From: Circinella umbellata
Lineage: Eukaryota; Mucoromycota; Mucoromycetes; Mucorales; Lichtheimiaceae
NCBI GenBank assembly: GCA_025093555.1
Contig: JAIWNF010000027.1
Span: forward strand, 372,001-436,000
Length of the DNA stretch: 64,000 nucleotides
Direction of reading: 5' to 3'
In this document: positions 8,488 to 21,533 of the stretch, piece after piece
Numbering within the stretch: position 1 is the first letter of the stretch
How the letters are laid out: each line of letters begins with the position of its first letter
The notes under the pieces: model-generated
Told to the model about the DNA's origin: nothing
Seen by the model: the letters and a program-made list of their open reading frames with translations, nothing else
The model's database searches: none
Translations under genes and position numbers: made by a program

Positions 8488-10276
8488 TTATATGCCATGG
8501 AATGTAGGAGGGATTGAACCCGTTAGTAAACCACACCCTTGAATATCTAATTCCACTTTATTATTCATCACTTTAAAATCCGATACACCTTCATCTGTAA
8601 TATGAGCCAATTGATACAATTCCAATCTGGTTAAATTATCTACCCCACTAAGTGATACCAATGTTTCATCCGTTACTGCACCAACACGATTTAATTCAAT
8701 TAATCGAATAGATGGATGATCCTGTAGTTTATCACAAAATAACATCATAGTAGGTTCAGTAATAAGAGAACATTCCCGTATTCGAATTTCTTGTATACTT
8801 TCCACTCCGGCTAAGGATTGTAAAACATCACATGTATCAATAAAATCGTGACATGTATCCAATGTCACTGATGTCAATGGTCCATTTTTTCCTCGTGAAG
8901 AACATGTTAAAAAGAAATCCGCCAGACTATCTTCTTCTGCACCGATGACACCTGACATACTGAACGTTCGTAAATGTTCTAATCGACCAAGAGCATCAAT
9001 TACAAAGAATCCAATATATTCACATTCTTCAAATTCAACATGTTCCAATAAAGGTAAATGATGAATCAAAGATGCAATAAATTCATTATCATCCAATTCT
9101 TCAAAAGAAAGTGTCAATCGTCGTAAATTGATGAAGTCCCATGTCAATAAACTATACCATGTAGGAACAGCAGTGGGACGTAAATTAACATACAATGTTG
9201 TCAATGTATCTCTACTTTTTCCCATGTAAGGAATCATAACATCTGCACATTCTTCAGTATTATAGATAGATGCAGTAACGAGTTGTAATGGTGAATTTGA
9301 ATCATTTTCGATCATATGTTTGGCTTGATAACATACTATATCATGAAGAACAAGTGATTTGAGTCTTTTAATACAGTGTCGTTGAATAGAAGCAAGAGTT
9401 TGATCTATATCAACACATGATAAAGTAAGTTGTTCAAGATGAGGACAATGTTGTAAAAAATTGGATATTTTTGAATCGATCTCCAATTTTTGATAAAAAG
9501 ATGTATAGTTAAAATTGACTAATGGTAATTGTTGTGTTGCTATTGTTGCTATTACTTGATCATAAGCATCATCATCGACGTTGTTAATATTATTATTTAA
9601 TCGTTCTCTGTTGGGTAATGAATTATCGTTGTATATAAAAGTTTTTAATTTTTGACATGTTGAAAGTATATTGAATAAAGGAATAAAAGTTGAAACACTG
9701 TCTTGCTTAGTCATTAAATGTAAATCTTCCAAAGTATTAGCTACCCTAGATAGTGCTAATAATAATGTATCTGTATTTTGTAGTAATAATGCTAAATATA
9801 AAAACAAAAGTTATTATATACGATAATAAATATTACTCACAAACTCATATATAATATTTACCATTCAAATGAAGTGTTTTTAAATGTGGAAAACATCCTT
9901 CTTTCATTTTTTGAAATAATATATTATTACAGTTAGGTAAAGAAGGTAACCAAAGTCTTATATCTTGTACTTTGAAACTTGTTGGTTTATCAAATAATAA
10001 TCCTGGTGACTTGATTTTGTTGTTGTTGATTCCATTTCCTCCTTCATCGTCATTTTCATAAAGTATAATTGATTTCCATAATTCAGAACAATCCAAGACA
10101 CATTGTCTCCAAGTCTTGCTCACATAAAGTAGTTCAACTAGATCTTTGGTGGGTAAAAAGTTCAGAGTGGTGGTCAAGATATCATAAGGTAATGTAGCAA
10201 TAAAATCAATAGGCTGTTGACCATGAGAAAACTTTTGATTGTTTATTTTTAAAATGGTTGGAGATATTTTGGACAT
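8488..10276 (-). CDS. F-box protein with leucine-rich-repeat-like region
   Basis: Two exons, complement(8488..9791, 9862..10276), give 572 residues. Residues about 23-70 form an F-box: FIATLPYDILTTTLNFLP, then DLVELLYVSKTWRQCVLDCSELWKSI. The remainder has irregular leucine-rich repeats (LEQLTLSCVD, LRRLTLSFEELD, LLEHVEFEECEYI, LIELNRVGAVTDETLVSL, LTRLELYQLAHITDEGV). This is the layout of SCF ubiquitin-ligase substrate adaptors of the FBXL type: the F-box binds Skp1 and the repeats bind the target. The target cannot be predicted. The 3' end lies about 120 bp from the reductase pseudogene on the other strand. The start was chosen as the first ATG upstream of the F-box; no further in-frame exon is evident. 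Confidence 0.85.
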
Positions 10277-12009
10277 TAAGGCGATGACCTGTATATTTAA
10301 TAGGTTATTATAGAAATAGGTAGAAAAACAAAATGGACAAACATCTTTTATAACTGCGGTGCATCAATTTGATTTATCATCCTCAAACATGATACTTATA
10401 TATATATGATTGAACTTCTAGATTCAGTTCTTTTAAACTTATTGTTGATGACAATATCTTATATATCCTTGTATTCTTTGTCGATAGTTTATAAAACCTT
10501 TCTTTTTAGAACCTTTATAGTGAGTTATCTTTTTTTTTTTTGTAAATTCTCGTTGATAATCTAAAATAAATACAGTCGTTCGTAGCATAAATAACTAATC
10601 TTAATCAGCTTGGAAAAAAAAAAGAATCGTTTCACATATAGCACGCTAGTTGTTCCATCAATAGTCATCTCTGTTCTACTAATAAGAATATAAAAAATAA
10701 TCGATTTAAATAGAAGTTACTGTATATTTTACAAGCCAATAATCTTATTCTTGATAATATCTTATGACTTATAACATTTGGATTTCATCCGTATACCTAA
10801 TAATAGAAGCTGCCGCTTTTTTTTTATTATTAAGCTAAATATACAGTATATCTTAGGTACATATGTATATATACTTAGAATATTGATAAAGAATAAATAC
10901 AATAAGGAAGTTACTATTATGTACTATTTATTACTCAAATTGATAATTTTTAGTTATATCTTATAACGACTTTCTTTAGCATATAAACAAAGTATATTTC
11001 CAACTTTTGGCAGCATACGTACAATATCAAGGATGAATATACACATGTAAAAATGATTTCTGAATAGTCATAGTAAATTACTTTTCGTTCCTACATAAAG
11101 TAGTACGTATATCTTCATTTAAAACTATTTTGATGAGTTACCAGAGGACGTTGGCGTGGGGGGGGGACGAGCAAGCGGATGTCAATAAATAACGTTAAAC
11201 CAGGAGGAGTCTATATATATTTAATTTATATTGTAATCGATTTACTTTAGCTACTAAATCCAAAATTATTTGTGCTGTTTTCACGTTTTGTCTTGTATGG
11301 AAGTGTCTATCTTCTTTCTATATAAGTATAAATTAGTTTGATAGAGTGGATTGATGACGATGCTCACTATTAGGGTTTAAAAGTGTTTTTGATGTAAGGT
11401 ACATGTTATGTCTAATATAAAATAAGGTTGTCCCAGTTATTTTATTTACAGCTAAATTATTTTTATGCACTTTTTTTTTCACTTATCTTATCTCTGAAGA
11501 GCAAACTTTTTAACGCCACAATTCAGAATAACTAAACTTTATTATAATTGTTATTGAATAGACGCGTTTTTTTTTTTCCAAAATGTCAAAGAATATAGTA
11601 AAACAAATAATGGTAATAAAAATTTTACTTTCCTCCACACAACTTTAAAACCGGGAAATTTACTTTATTTTGTAACGACAAAGAAATGACGTTATATAAA
11701 TGTCCGAGAGAGAGAAGTAAAAAGAACATATAATATAACGTGGTTCCTCATTAATATGTATATTTATTTATATATTAGAAAAGGTGATAATGATAAAGTT
11801 CAACCGGTGTCCTAATCCCTTCTTCCTTTACGTTTTGCCGGACTTAAAATTATGCAATTAGATTCACATGGAAAGTCATAGTAAGGGAAAATATCGGGAC
11901 TAAACTAAAAGGTCCACCTTTAATTTTTTTTTCATCTTTATATTTTGTTTTTTTTTATTTGTTTGTTTTTCTTGTTTAAATTCTTTTCTAATAATAATAA
12001 TAGTAAAAT
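10277..12009. promoter_or_regulatory. 1.7-kb divergent intergenic region (F-box gene / YHM2)
   Basis: No convincing coding exon on either strand. It separates two divergently transcribed genes and so holds both promoters. AT-rich with many T and A runs; a G9 run lies at 11158-11166 and a pyrimidine-rich stretch lies just before the YHM2 ATG (11925-11990), as is common upstream of fungal start codons. Confidence 0.5.
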
Positions 12010-13566
12010 ATGGCACCTATTTCAAACGAACCCGTCGATCCCAATGCCCCTGTTAAACGCAAATCCGTTTCATATAACAACTTACTTTTAGGAGCCAGCA
12101 AGTATATAGACAATATATATATAAGAACATAAAAAAATATAATATGTCACGTAAATCCCTAACATTATAATACACTTTATGTAATAATTTAGCTCTCAAT
12201 TTATTTGAAGTCTCAACACTCGGTCAACCTTTTGAGGTATTAAAAACTCAAATGGCTGCTAATCGTGGTCAATCTATGGCTACTGCAGCAAAAAATGTAT
12301 GGCAACGTGGTGGTGCATTAGGTTTCTATCAAGGTTTGATTCCTTGGGCTTGGATTGAAGGTAATTATAAAATATATTTACGCGTTTTATTATTTTAATT
12401 GTTTTTTTTTTCTTACAAACGTTCTTTTTTTTTTTACTTTAAAAGCTTCTACCAAGGGTGCTGTTCTTTTGTTCGTTGCTTCTGAATTCGAATATCGATC
12501 CCGTGCTGCTGGTGCATCACCATTTATGGTACCGTCTTTTTTTTTTTGTGTGGGGGACAAAAACATTGAAACAAAAAAAAAGGGGAAGGGGCCGTGCAAT
12601 TTTTTTGTGCGGGGTAAAAAAATAAAGACTAGTCCAAAAATATTTATCGCCCTAACAATTATGTCATTATCAAAAAAAAAAATTAGTCTGGAATTGCAGG
12701 TGGTATGGCTGGTGGTATTGCTCAAGCATATTCAACAATGGGTTTCTGTACATTTATGAAAACTGTTGAAGTAACACGTCATAAATCAGGTAAAAAAAAA
12801 AGCTGGGGATTTGTATATACTAAAAAAGGAATGATTATTTTTGTGTAACCTTATGTTTCATATTAACAATATAACGTTATAAAAATAATAGCTGTCAAAG
12901 AATCTACATTTAAGGTTGCATCAGATATCTTTAAACGTGAAGGTATTCGTGGTATTAATAAAGGTGTTCATGCAGTTGCTGTACGTCAATGTACAAATTG
13001 GGCTTCACGTTTTGGTTTTGCTCGTTGGGCTCAAGATACCATTGTTCGTGTTCGCTATGGTGAAGATACTAAAATGAAACCTACTGCTATTGATCGTGTA
13101 CTTTCATCTATGGTGGGTGGTGCTCTTTCATGTTGGAATCAACCTATTGAAGTGATTCGCGTTGAATTACAGTAAGTTTCTTGTTTTTTTATTTGATATC
13201 ATGTTTATTATCTTTTTAATATAACTAATATAAACTTTTTATACTTTTTTTAGGGTAATTAAAATATAAAAATAACCATAAAATTATAAAGAAATAGTAG
13301 TAAGAATGATAAGAGAGAGAGAGAGAATGATATATTAATGAATTTCTTCTTTTTTTCAAAAAAAAAAAAAAAAACAGAGTCAAGTCAAGACACCTGGTCG
13401 TCCCGAACAAATGAATATTAGCACAGCAGCCAAATGGATTTATCAAAATAGTGGTGTAAAGGGCTTTTATAAGGGTGTCGTACCACGTATCGGTCTTGGA
13501 ATGTGGCAAACTGTTTGTATGGTTACTATTGGTGATAGTCTTCGTCAATATTTTGGTACAAACTAG
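12010..13566 (+). CDS. YHM2: mitochondrial citrate/oxoglutarate carrier, YHM2-like
   Basis: Six exons (12010..12097, 12193..12360, 12446..12528, 12687..12789, 12892..13171, 13380..13566) give 302 residues. The protein follows yeast Yhm2 closely: [68 protein letters not shown] and [11 protein letters not shown]. Mitochondrial carrier signatures PFEVLK and PIEVIR are present in repeats 1 and 3, and repeat 2 is divergent (MKTVEVTR), as in this subfamily. Yhm2 exchanges citrate for oxoglutarate across the inner membrane and also binds mitochondrial DNA (family knowledge). The first intron only keeps frame with a GC donor (GCAAGT) at 12098; the GT two bases later breaks it. A divergent promoter is shared with the F-box gene. 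Confidence 0.92.
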
Positions 13567-14180
13567 ATAAAAATGTTTTTTTTTGTTACCATGTAAATAA
13601 AGATATATAAAAAAAGACATAGTAAGATGATAATATAAATACATATAATGTCGAATATAAAAAGGATTTTGGTTGATAGAAAAAAAGTATTCCCTTGATT
13701 ATGAGTTGCTATCACATTTTGCGCCTTTCATATTGAAAATCACTGATTGTAAAATATAAAGTAAAGGATTGGAATGGTATTACAGAGCATAAAAAGCTAA
13801 AGTTAGCCGCACAAAAATAAAATGAGCCATAGTTTTGAAAATGGGTCACATATCCAAATGAAAAGCATCTAAGCGAATTTAAGCTACTCATCCCTAAAAA
13901 TGATATGACAACGTAATTTTAATACCATTCATGGGGAAGGAAAAGTTATTTTTTTTGCGGGGTTTAGATAGTCAACATAATGCGCAATCAGTATAGTCAT
14001 TGATTAATACACAATATATAAACAATAAAGCTTAAAATCACTTGTACCTACAGTGCATAATAAAAAGAACCAAAGATTCATGCATAATATATAAACAGCT
14101 TTCCAAAAAAAGAGACATTCTCCTTATCTTTTCTTTTTCTTTTTCTTTTTCTTTTTTTTACGAATACGTATTCAAAAAAA
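13567..14180. other. intergenic between YHM2 and the P450 gene
   Basis: No gene seen. AATAAA-type poly(A) signals for YHM2 are near 13594. A polypyrimidine tract of repeated CTTTTT at about 14127-14158 lies just upstream of the P450 ATG. Confidence 0.5.
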
Positions 14181-16346
14181 ATGGCTTTAACGCAACAAAA
14201 CGATCACTTTTTTATAACAACAACAGTCGGGATCATTGGAAGTATAACTACAATTGGACTAATTGGATCTTTAATTTATAAATATCCAGATCGAGCTATC
14301 TTTGATCATGTCCAAAAGGGTATTCCACATGTTAAAGGATATCCTCTTGTTGGTACATTTTTTGAACAAGTTATTGATATGGAACTATTTTATGATAAAC
14401 AGCAAAAAGATAAATTTGAGAGTTTGAATACAATGACGATGTACGTATATATGTATATATATATATATACAAGGGAAAATCGAAACATGATTAACTATTT
14501 ATTAATGCGTACGAAATCCTGAATATGTTATACATTATATATATACATGTATGAAAATAATCAGGATTAACTCTGCAATTGGTATTCCACTTACTATTAC
14601 CACAATAGATCCAAACAGTGTTCAACATATTCTCACAAGTAATTTTCTTGTTTTTGTTATTTGTTTACTATCTGGATAGTAATATCAACTTTTTTCTTTT
14701 TATTGTTTCTTGTTTAGCAAATTTTCCCAACTATGTAAAAGGTCCATTTGTAGAGTAAGTTTGTTTGTTTATTTTTCTTTGTTCCAAGAGAATGGTAATC
14801 ACATGTGGAATAATTATAACTGAGTGTGTTTATATTTAGACATTTCCTACAACGATTATTTGGTCATGGTATATTTGTAGCTGATGGGAAAAAATGGTAT
14901 TATCAAAGAAAGACTACTAGTCGAATATTCAATGTAGTCAATCTTCGAGATATATTTACACGTGTCTTTGTTGAAAAACTTGAAATAACAACAGAGCAAG
15001 TATTGGATCAACATGTAATCAATCGTACACCATTAGATATTCAAGATCTTTTATTCAAATTTACTTTGGATTCATTCGTACAGTAGGTCTATTGTTCTTC
15101 CCTCACCCTTATCATTTTCTCATTTGCTCTGTTTATAATATCTTGAATATGTTTATTGAAATAAATCTACATACTTATTATATATATATAGAATTGGCTT
15201 TGGTAAAAATTTAAATACTGTTACACATAAAGGGATTATTCCATTTGCTGAATCATTTGATATGTGTCAACGCCATTGTAACGACTTATTACTTAATCCA
15301 TTCACCCCTATCGTTCAAGTATTTCATACACTATTACATCCTCGAACAAAATCAATCAATGATCATTATAAAATAGTTGATCAATTCGCCTATGATGTCA
15401 TTGCTCAACGTCGAAAAGATATTGAAAACGGTCAAACTTTTAATGATTTATTATCATATTTTATGAAAGCCCAAAATGAAAAACAAGTGACCGTGGATGA
15501 TATTGAATTACGGGATATGATTCTTAACTTGATTATTGCTGGTCGTGACACAACTGCTTGTACTTTATCATGGACATTGTATATGCTAATGCTTCATCCA
15601 CGTATTGAATATAAGTTGTTGAAGGAAATTGATCAATTTTTACCAAGAAAGGCAGGAGAAGAAGAAAACAGTATGGATTCATCAGAATTATATAAAATTG
15701 TCAAGAATATGATTTATTGTCATGCTGTGTAAATAAATAATAAACTTTGTTACTTTTTAAAATGAATGTAAAGAAGCAAACACTAATATAAGTATACAAT
15801 TGTAATGTTTTAGGTTATATGAAGTCTTACGATTATATCCACCTGTACCATCTAATGTTAAGATGGCATTGGAAGATGATATTTGGCCTGATGGATCCCA
15901 TATTCGAAAAGGAAATATGATTGTTTGGAGTTCATATGCACAAGCAAGATCTGCCAAAGTTTGGGGAGAAGATTGTCAAGAGTTTAAACCAGAAAGGTGG
16001 ATAACCATGGACGGTCAGTTACGTCATGAATCCCAAGGAAAATGGCCTGTTTTTAATGGAGGTCCTCGTGTTTGCATTGGTAATTATATAATATCTATTA
16101 TGTATATGATACATACATTTGTTTGATAACAGTATTATGTCTTTTTCTACATACCCCTAATAACTACTACATACATATATATATATAATAGGTCAATCTT
16201 TAGCAACATTAGAAGCTATCATAGTAATGATAACGTTGATTCGAAAATATAAATTCTCTCTTTTACCGAATCAAAAGATTGAATATTTCATGTCTCTCAC
16301 CATGCCAATAAAAAACGGATTAAAAGTATTCGTTGAAAATCGATAA
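14181..16346 (+). CDS. cytochrome P450 monooxygenase
   Basis: Seven exons (14181..14440, 14565..14638, 14718..14754, 14840..15082, 15192..15728, 15814..16079, 16192..16346) give 523 residues. An N-terminal hydrophobic segment (residues about 12-32) predicts a microsomal membrane anchor. The oxygen-binding I-helix reads AGRDTT (about 320), ExxR is EVLR (about 388), the PERF motif is PERW, and the heme loop is FNGGPRVCIG with the ligand Cys near 470. AGRDTT and the general layout fit the CYP4/CYP52/CYP86-like group that hydroxylates fatty acids or alkanes; this is inference, as mucoralean-specific families such as CYP509 were not compared. Its 3' end is 331 bp from an acyl-CoA synthetase on the other strand, compatible with a lipid substrate but not proof. 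Confidence 0.92.
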
Positions 16347-16677
16347 TCTTTCAGGGCAATAATATTCTTTGAAACTATAATGAGTAAAATAAAATGGCTT
16401 TTTAATATACTACGTATCATAGTGATATTATTATCTTTTATATATGATCAAGATATATAAATATACCAAATCTTTTTGCTGAACAACTAATCATAGTAAT
16501 TTCAATTCATAAATGGAAAATATAGTATTTGTGTATATTAAAAGAGCTTTTATTACTATTATTAAGATTAAGAAACTACATCATTATTTTGCTTGAGCAA
16601 TGACCCTATTATTATATAAAAATAAATGGTTAATAAAAACGTTTAATTATATTTTCATAACATAATAATATAATCCA
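16347..16677. terminator. shared 3' region of convergent P450 and acyl-CoA synthetase genes
   Basis: 331 bp between two stop codons facing each other. AT-rich, no ORF. It must carry cleavage/polyadenylation signals for both transcripts; AATAAA-like strings occur on both strands. Confidence 0.45.
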
Positions 16678-19238
16678 TTACATTTGTTTTAATTGTTCTG
16701 AATAAGCTTCTGTAATTTCTTTTCGTTTTAATTTTTGTGCAGCAGTTAAAAGACCCTATTAAAATAAACAAATAACAATTTTAATTTGACATTATATTCA
16801 AATATATATTCATATATAATAACAACACTAATTACCATATCAGATGTCCACAAGTCTTTACAAATCCAAACATTTTGTAGTATTTCAGCTCCCTTTAATC
16901 CACCTTTTTTAGCTTGATCTTGTAATAGTACAAGTACTGCTTTACGTAATCGTGGATCTTCACATAATGAAGCATAATCCTCATTTTCAATGCCATGTGT
17001 AGCAGCAAAATCACGAAGTTTTTGTTCCAATGGAACAAATAATGCAACAGGTCTTGGGTATAATGGATCCACATGAACACATAAGTTTTCAGCCAATGCA
17101 CACGATTTATAAACACTTTCCACTTTTTCCAACGCAATATATTCACCGTGACTCAACTTGACCAAATTCTTTTTACGGTCAATAATACTTAATGTACCAG
17201 TTGCATTCCATTGGCCAATATCGCCTGTCATTAACCATCCATCTTTTGTTAATGCTTCGCGTGTTAATTCTTCTTGTTTGTAATAGCCAGAAGTAACAGA
17301 TGGACCTCGGATCCAAATTTCACCTTGATTATTAGAAGCCAAATATCCCAATTCAGGCACATCCACTAATTTAACTTCAGTACAAGGTACTGGAGCTCCA
17401 GCTTCACCTAGTGCAAATTGTTCGGGTGCCATCACTGCACACATACTAAATACATAAAACCACATCCAATCAATCCCATTCCCCTTTTCGTTAGCTTTCA
17501 AAATTCCATGTGTCTAACCTTTTTTTTATGGCTATTTGGTAAACAATAATAATAATTTTTCCTTACCCACAACTAAAAAAAACCCATTTAAGAAAGTTAG
17601 TATTTTCATCAATGAAATAATATTCCTCCCCTTTCCTCCCTCATCATTTTTTTTTACCTTTCTGTCATGCCATATCCACAAATAATAGTTGCCAAACTCA
17701 ATGATAAAAATCGTTGAGTTTCTTTCGATAATGGAGCACCCCCTGAAAGTCCATAGCGTAATTTCCCACCTAATTGTTGACTCACTTTTTTAAATACAAT
17801 ACGATCCAAAAATCCAGTGGGTAGACCCATATTTTTCAGATAATCTTTAGCTTCCAATGCACCCATAAAAATTTTTTCAATACGTGATCCACGTTCAGCC
17901 ACTTTAGCAAGTACAGTTTTTCGAATGGTTTCCCAAACTTGAGGTACACCACACATGATAGTAGGAGCAAAAGCAACAAGATCACCTTTACAATTACGTA
18001 CACTCACATCCGTCAAAGTTTTAATACCACCATATCCTAATGTCAAACCCAAGAAAATACACAGATTTTCAACAAGAAATTCTAATACGTGAGCTAAAGG
18101 TAAATAAGCCATCATAGTATCATTTTCTTCAACTAAATGTTGTAACATTTTACAACAACCAGCAACTAATAAAAGTAAACGATTAATTTGATTACGCTCA
18201 AAGGCAAGCAGAGAGAAAAGAAGTTTTATGATATATATAAATGTGTGTATGTAATAAAACTTACTAGCAGCAACAATATTTCCATGAGTAAGAACAACAC
18301 CTTTTGGATTACCTGTTGTACCACTTGTATACATGATACAACAAATATCTTGACTACTTGGTTTGACAGGTTCAACAGGATTAGCTTGACCAATAATACG
18401 TACTTCTTCAAATGGAATGACATGATGAATTTGTGGATTCTTTCGTAATCGTTCAATAGATTCTGTATTTACTTCAACATCTCGGTAAATAATACGTGTA
18501 ATTGTTGGACAATGATCAATAATCTTTTCCAAAGTTGTCAATTGATCACCATTAATAAAACAAACAGTAGAACCCGTTTCATTGATTGAATGCAATAAAC
18601 CTTCAGGTCCGAGTGTATCATAAGCAGTAACAATAGAAATAGATTGCGAAAATGCACCATGGGCCATCAACATCCATTCAACACTATATAATACATATTA
18701 TCCAATACCACAACAACAAACAAACAGGAAACAAGGAATAAACCCCTCTTTCCCCTTTTTAGTATTAAAAATAATCTTCCTGTTACATTTGCTTCTACAC
18801 CCCTTTCATAATCATTGTAAAAAAAGAAAAAAAAAAGAAATATAAAACAAACCTTGTCGAAGCAAAGATATGAAGTTTATCATCTTTTTTCATACCAAGT
18901 TTTCTTAAACCTGCACCAAGCATATGTGTTAAATCCAAAGCTTCCATATAGGTATAATAATGATATGGACTGTATTGATAATATTTCCATTGTTTAGGTT
19001 TTTCACTTCCAGGAACTAATTTTTCTTCAATAAAAGTTTCTTCCAGTTTACGATAACCGAAAGCATTACGGGTTTTATAGGATGATGTTGCATAGTGTAA
19101 TACATCATAAAGTGTTTCAACACCTACAGCAGGCGTTGTCATTAATTCATTAGGTGCAAGGATGGAACGTCGAATGGGTGTTTCACCAGGTGCATGATCA
19201 CTACTAATTTCAATGGAATATTGTTGAGGTGGTGCCAT
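16678..19238 (-). CDS. long-chain fatty acid-CoA ligase (FAA/LACS family)
   Basis: Five exons, complement(16678..16755, 16836..17445, 17658..18165, 18265..18683, 18853..19238), give 666 residues, the usual length of fungal FAA proteins. The AMP-binding P-loop YTSGTTGNPKG is near 243, followed by AYLPLAHVLEF, LSGGAPLS and GYGMTE. The LACS signature follows: DGWLMTGDIGQW, LSIIDRKKNLVKLSHGEYIA and LEKVE. It activates long-chain fatty acids to acyl-CoA with ATP, on ER, peroxisome or lipid-droplet membranes. There is no clear peroxisomal targeting signal; the C terminus is QLKQM. The intron at 17446-17657 is unusually long for this window (212 bp). The ATG at 19238 begins MAPPQQYSIEI, and no earlier in-frame start is supported. 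Which paralogue (FAA1, FAA2) it is cannot be told. Confidence 0.93.
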
Positions 19239-21533
19239 TTATCGTAATTGTATAATATGTTTTGTGGTGCGTGTAAAAAGGAACCAAAGTAAAAAAAGAA
19301 AAAAAGAAGCTCGCGTTTTTTTTTATTCTTTGGGTAAAAGCAGTTGGATTAAAGCGTAGGTTTTTTTTTTATCGGTGTTTCATATTTATCATATGAAAAT
19401 TTGTAGTACAACTAAAATCATAAATTGACACATTTATTATCATAACTCGTGAAAAATAAACTTTTTTTTTCTTATTTATAAAATGACTTGTATCGTTTCA
19501 AAAAAACAATCTAAAAAGAAATTTACAGTACGTATCCATGTTATATTATATATAATGAAGGTTATATACGTAATATATATTTTAATTACTATAAAAGTAT
19601 TACAATAAAATCTGTCAAATAAAAAAATATATACAGTTGTCAACGTGATAAATTTATAATTACTACTACTAGCAACTACTAGAAAATTTATCATGTGTAC
19701 CTTTTTTTTAAAAACAAAATGTCTGGTGATTGTATTAAAGAGATATCTTTTTATTTATGTACGTATCAATATTTCTTTAGTATTATATAAAAAGATGATC
19801 TTATGACATTTAAATACCTATCCTCCATTGATATCTTTGTTATTCTACAATAAATATAAGCTGTTGTAAATGAAAATGGCGGGTATATCTTCAATAAGGT
19901 ATCTATTCATTTTCTAGTCAATGATGGGGTTCTACATTCAGAATCAGTTTGAATAGCATCAAACCTCATCTTGTTTCCCACGCAGCTACCACTCATTCCT
20001 CCTTTTTCATCATTTTCTATATACTTTGATTATCAAAACTGCTCATTTAGTTTAAAGTATATGATTACTAGGTCGTTTGTAGTTATCAATGATCTCATTG
20101 TGTTTTGATCATAGTAGTGTTGTTATGTCCCAGTTTTACGAGTATTGATATCGTTGATGAAAAAAAAATTATATACACTAACAATAAATAATTTCATGTT
20201 TCTTTTGATTTTAATTGAATGCATTTATCTATTTTTCATTTATTGTAATGTCTTTATGTTGTAAAGTTTAATATTGTTTGTGTGGTACCATATAATAGTC
20301 CCTTCAAAATCTCTTTCCCCCGGCGCAATTCATCAAAAAAACATCTTTAAAGAGTCTGAAATGAGCCAATCTCTAGGATATTTTCTTTCCAGTCATGAAG
20401 TAATTAAAAAAAAGGAGTTCCTATCATTTTAATTCGTAAAGAAATATAACAGTAATATATATATATATTATCATGATATAAACAAAATGATCTTTTTGGT
20501 CTTTCCAAAGTGAGAGAGTTATTACTTTATATTAATCGAATCCATTTTTTTAAAAAAAAGAAGATAAAGTTCAAAAATGATTTAGAAATCAAGGTGATTA
20601 CTGTTTGATTACAATTCAGTGTGTTTTACATGCTGCATATTGTTATTTGTACTCTTTTTTTTTAGCACCCACGTTCTTTTTTTGTATTCTGTAAGACAGT
20701 AAAAAAACGGTACAACCCTTATCATGTTGAGAAGAAGAAAAATCAGATATAGTATTTATTTCTTGGTTTTGTTACGACCCATATCTCATTGGTCTATAAA
20801 TCTATTCATCAACAACTTTATGGATACGGAAACGATTAAAAGGTGAAAGATATCCACTATGAACGAAACAAAGCACAAATGACTTTTTAAAGTCCTAAAA
20901 AAAATTACCATGGCAATATATTGGTTTACCAGCTCATATATATATTATTTCATAACTCGGGGTTTTCATCATAAAAAAAGAAGCCTTCTATATTTATAAA
21001 GCTTACATAAACAAATATTATAAAATGATATGATTGACTGATGATAAACGTTATTCAAATATCAAATAAACTCCATGGAAACTAATAATTTGTAGCACAG
21101 TTGCGTAAAAAAAACCAGTGTCTTCAAATCATCAATAATGTAAAATGGATTATGCTATTTTTAAGATATTAATTCTTGGATCAAAAAATAGTTGAGTGAT
21201 ACAGGACTCCGCCTTTTTAATTGGAAAGCAATGAACATCATTATTGCCTGTCAACAAATATAATTGCCTTTCTCACATGGTTTTAAAGCACAGATAAGTT
21301 CTTAAACTGGTAAATTATGAATGCTGTGTTCACTGCCGTTCCTTAAACCTAACCTGGCATTTAAAAAAAACTTGTTTTAGGATTACTTGATCTTATATAT
21401 TTAATTACTATCTTTTCTAATTATCCCCTTTCCATATTTCTCTTTCAAATATATTCATTCCTTTGTTTTCTTTCTTTCAATATATAATACATAACAACAT
21501 ATATAAAACTTATTTCCGTTCATTCTTTGGAAT
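19239..21533. promoter_or_regulatory. 2.3-kb divergent intergenic region (acyl-CoA synthetase / GUP1)
   Basis: No supportable exon. Long runs of A, T and TA repeats; pyrimidine-rich sequence precedes the GUP1 ATG (21410-21500). Short ORFs such as 19476-19694 (-) have no features and AT-driven composition. Confidence 0.5.

Noticed and set aside
17446..17657. Extra exon inside the 212-bp acyl-CoA synthetase intron (reading MKANEKGNG)
   Set aside because: Its splice borders do not keep frame with GYGMTE, and joining 17658 directly to 17445 gives an uninterrupted family sequence.
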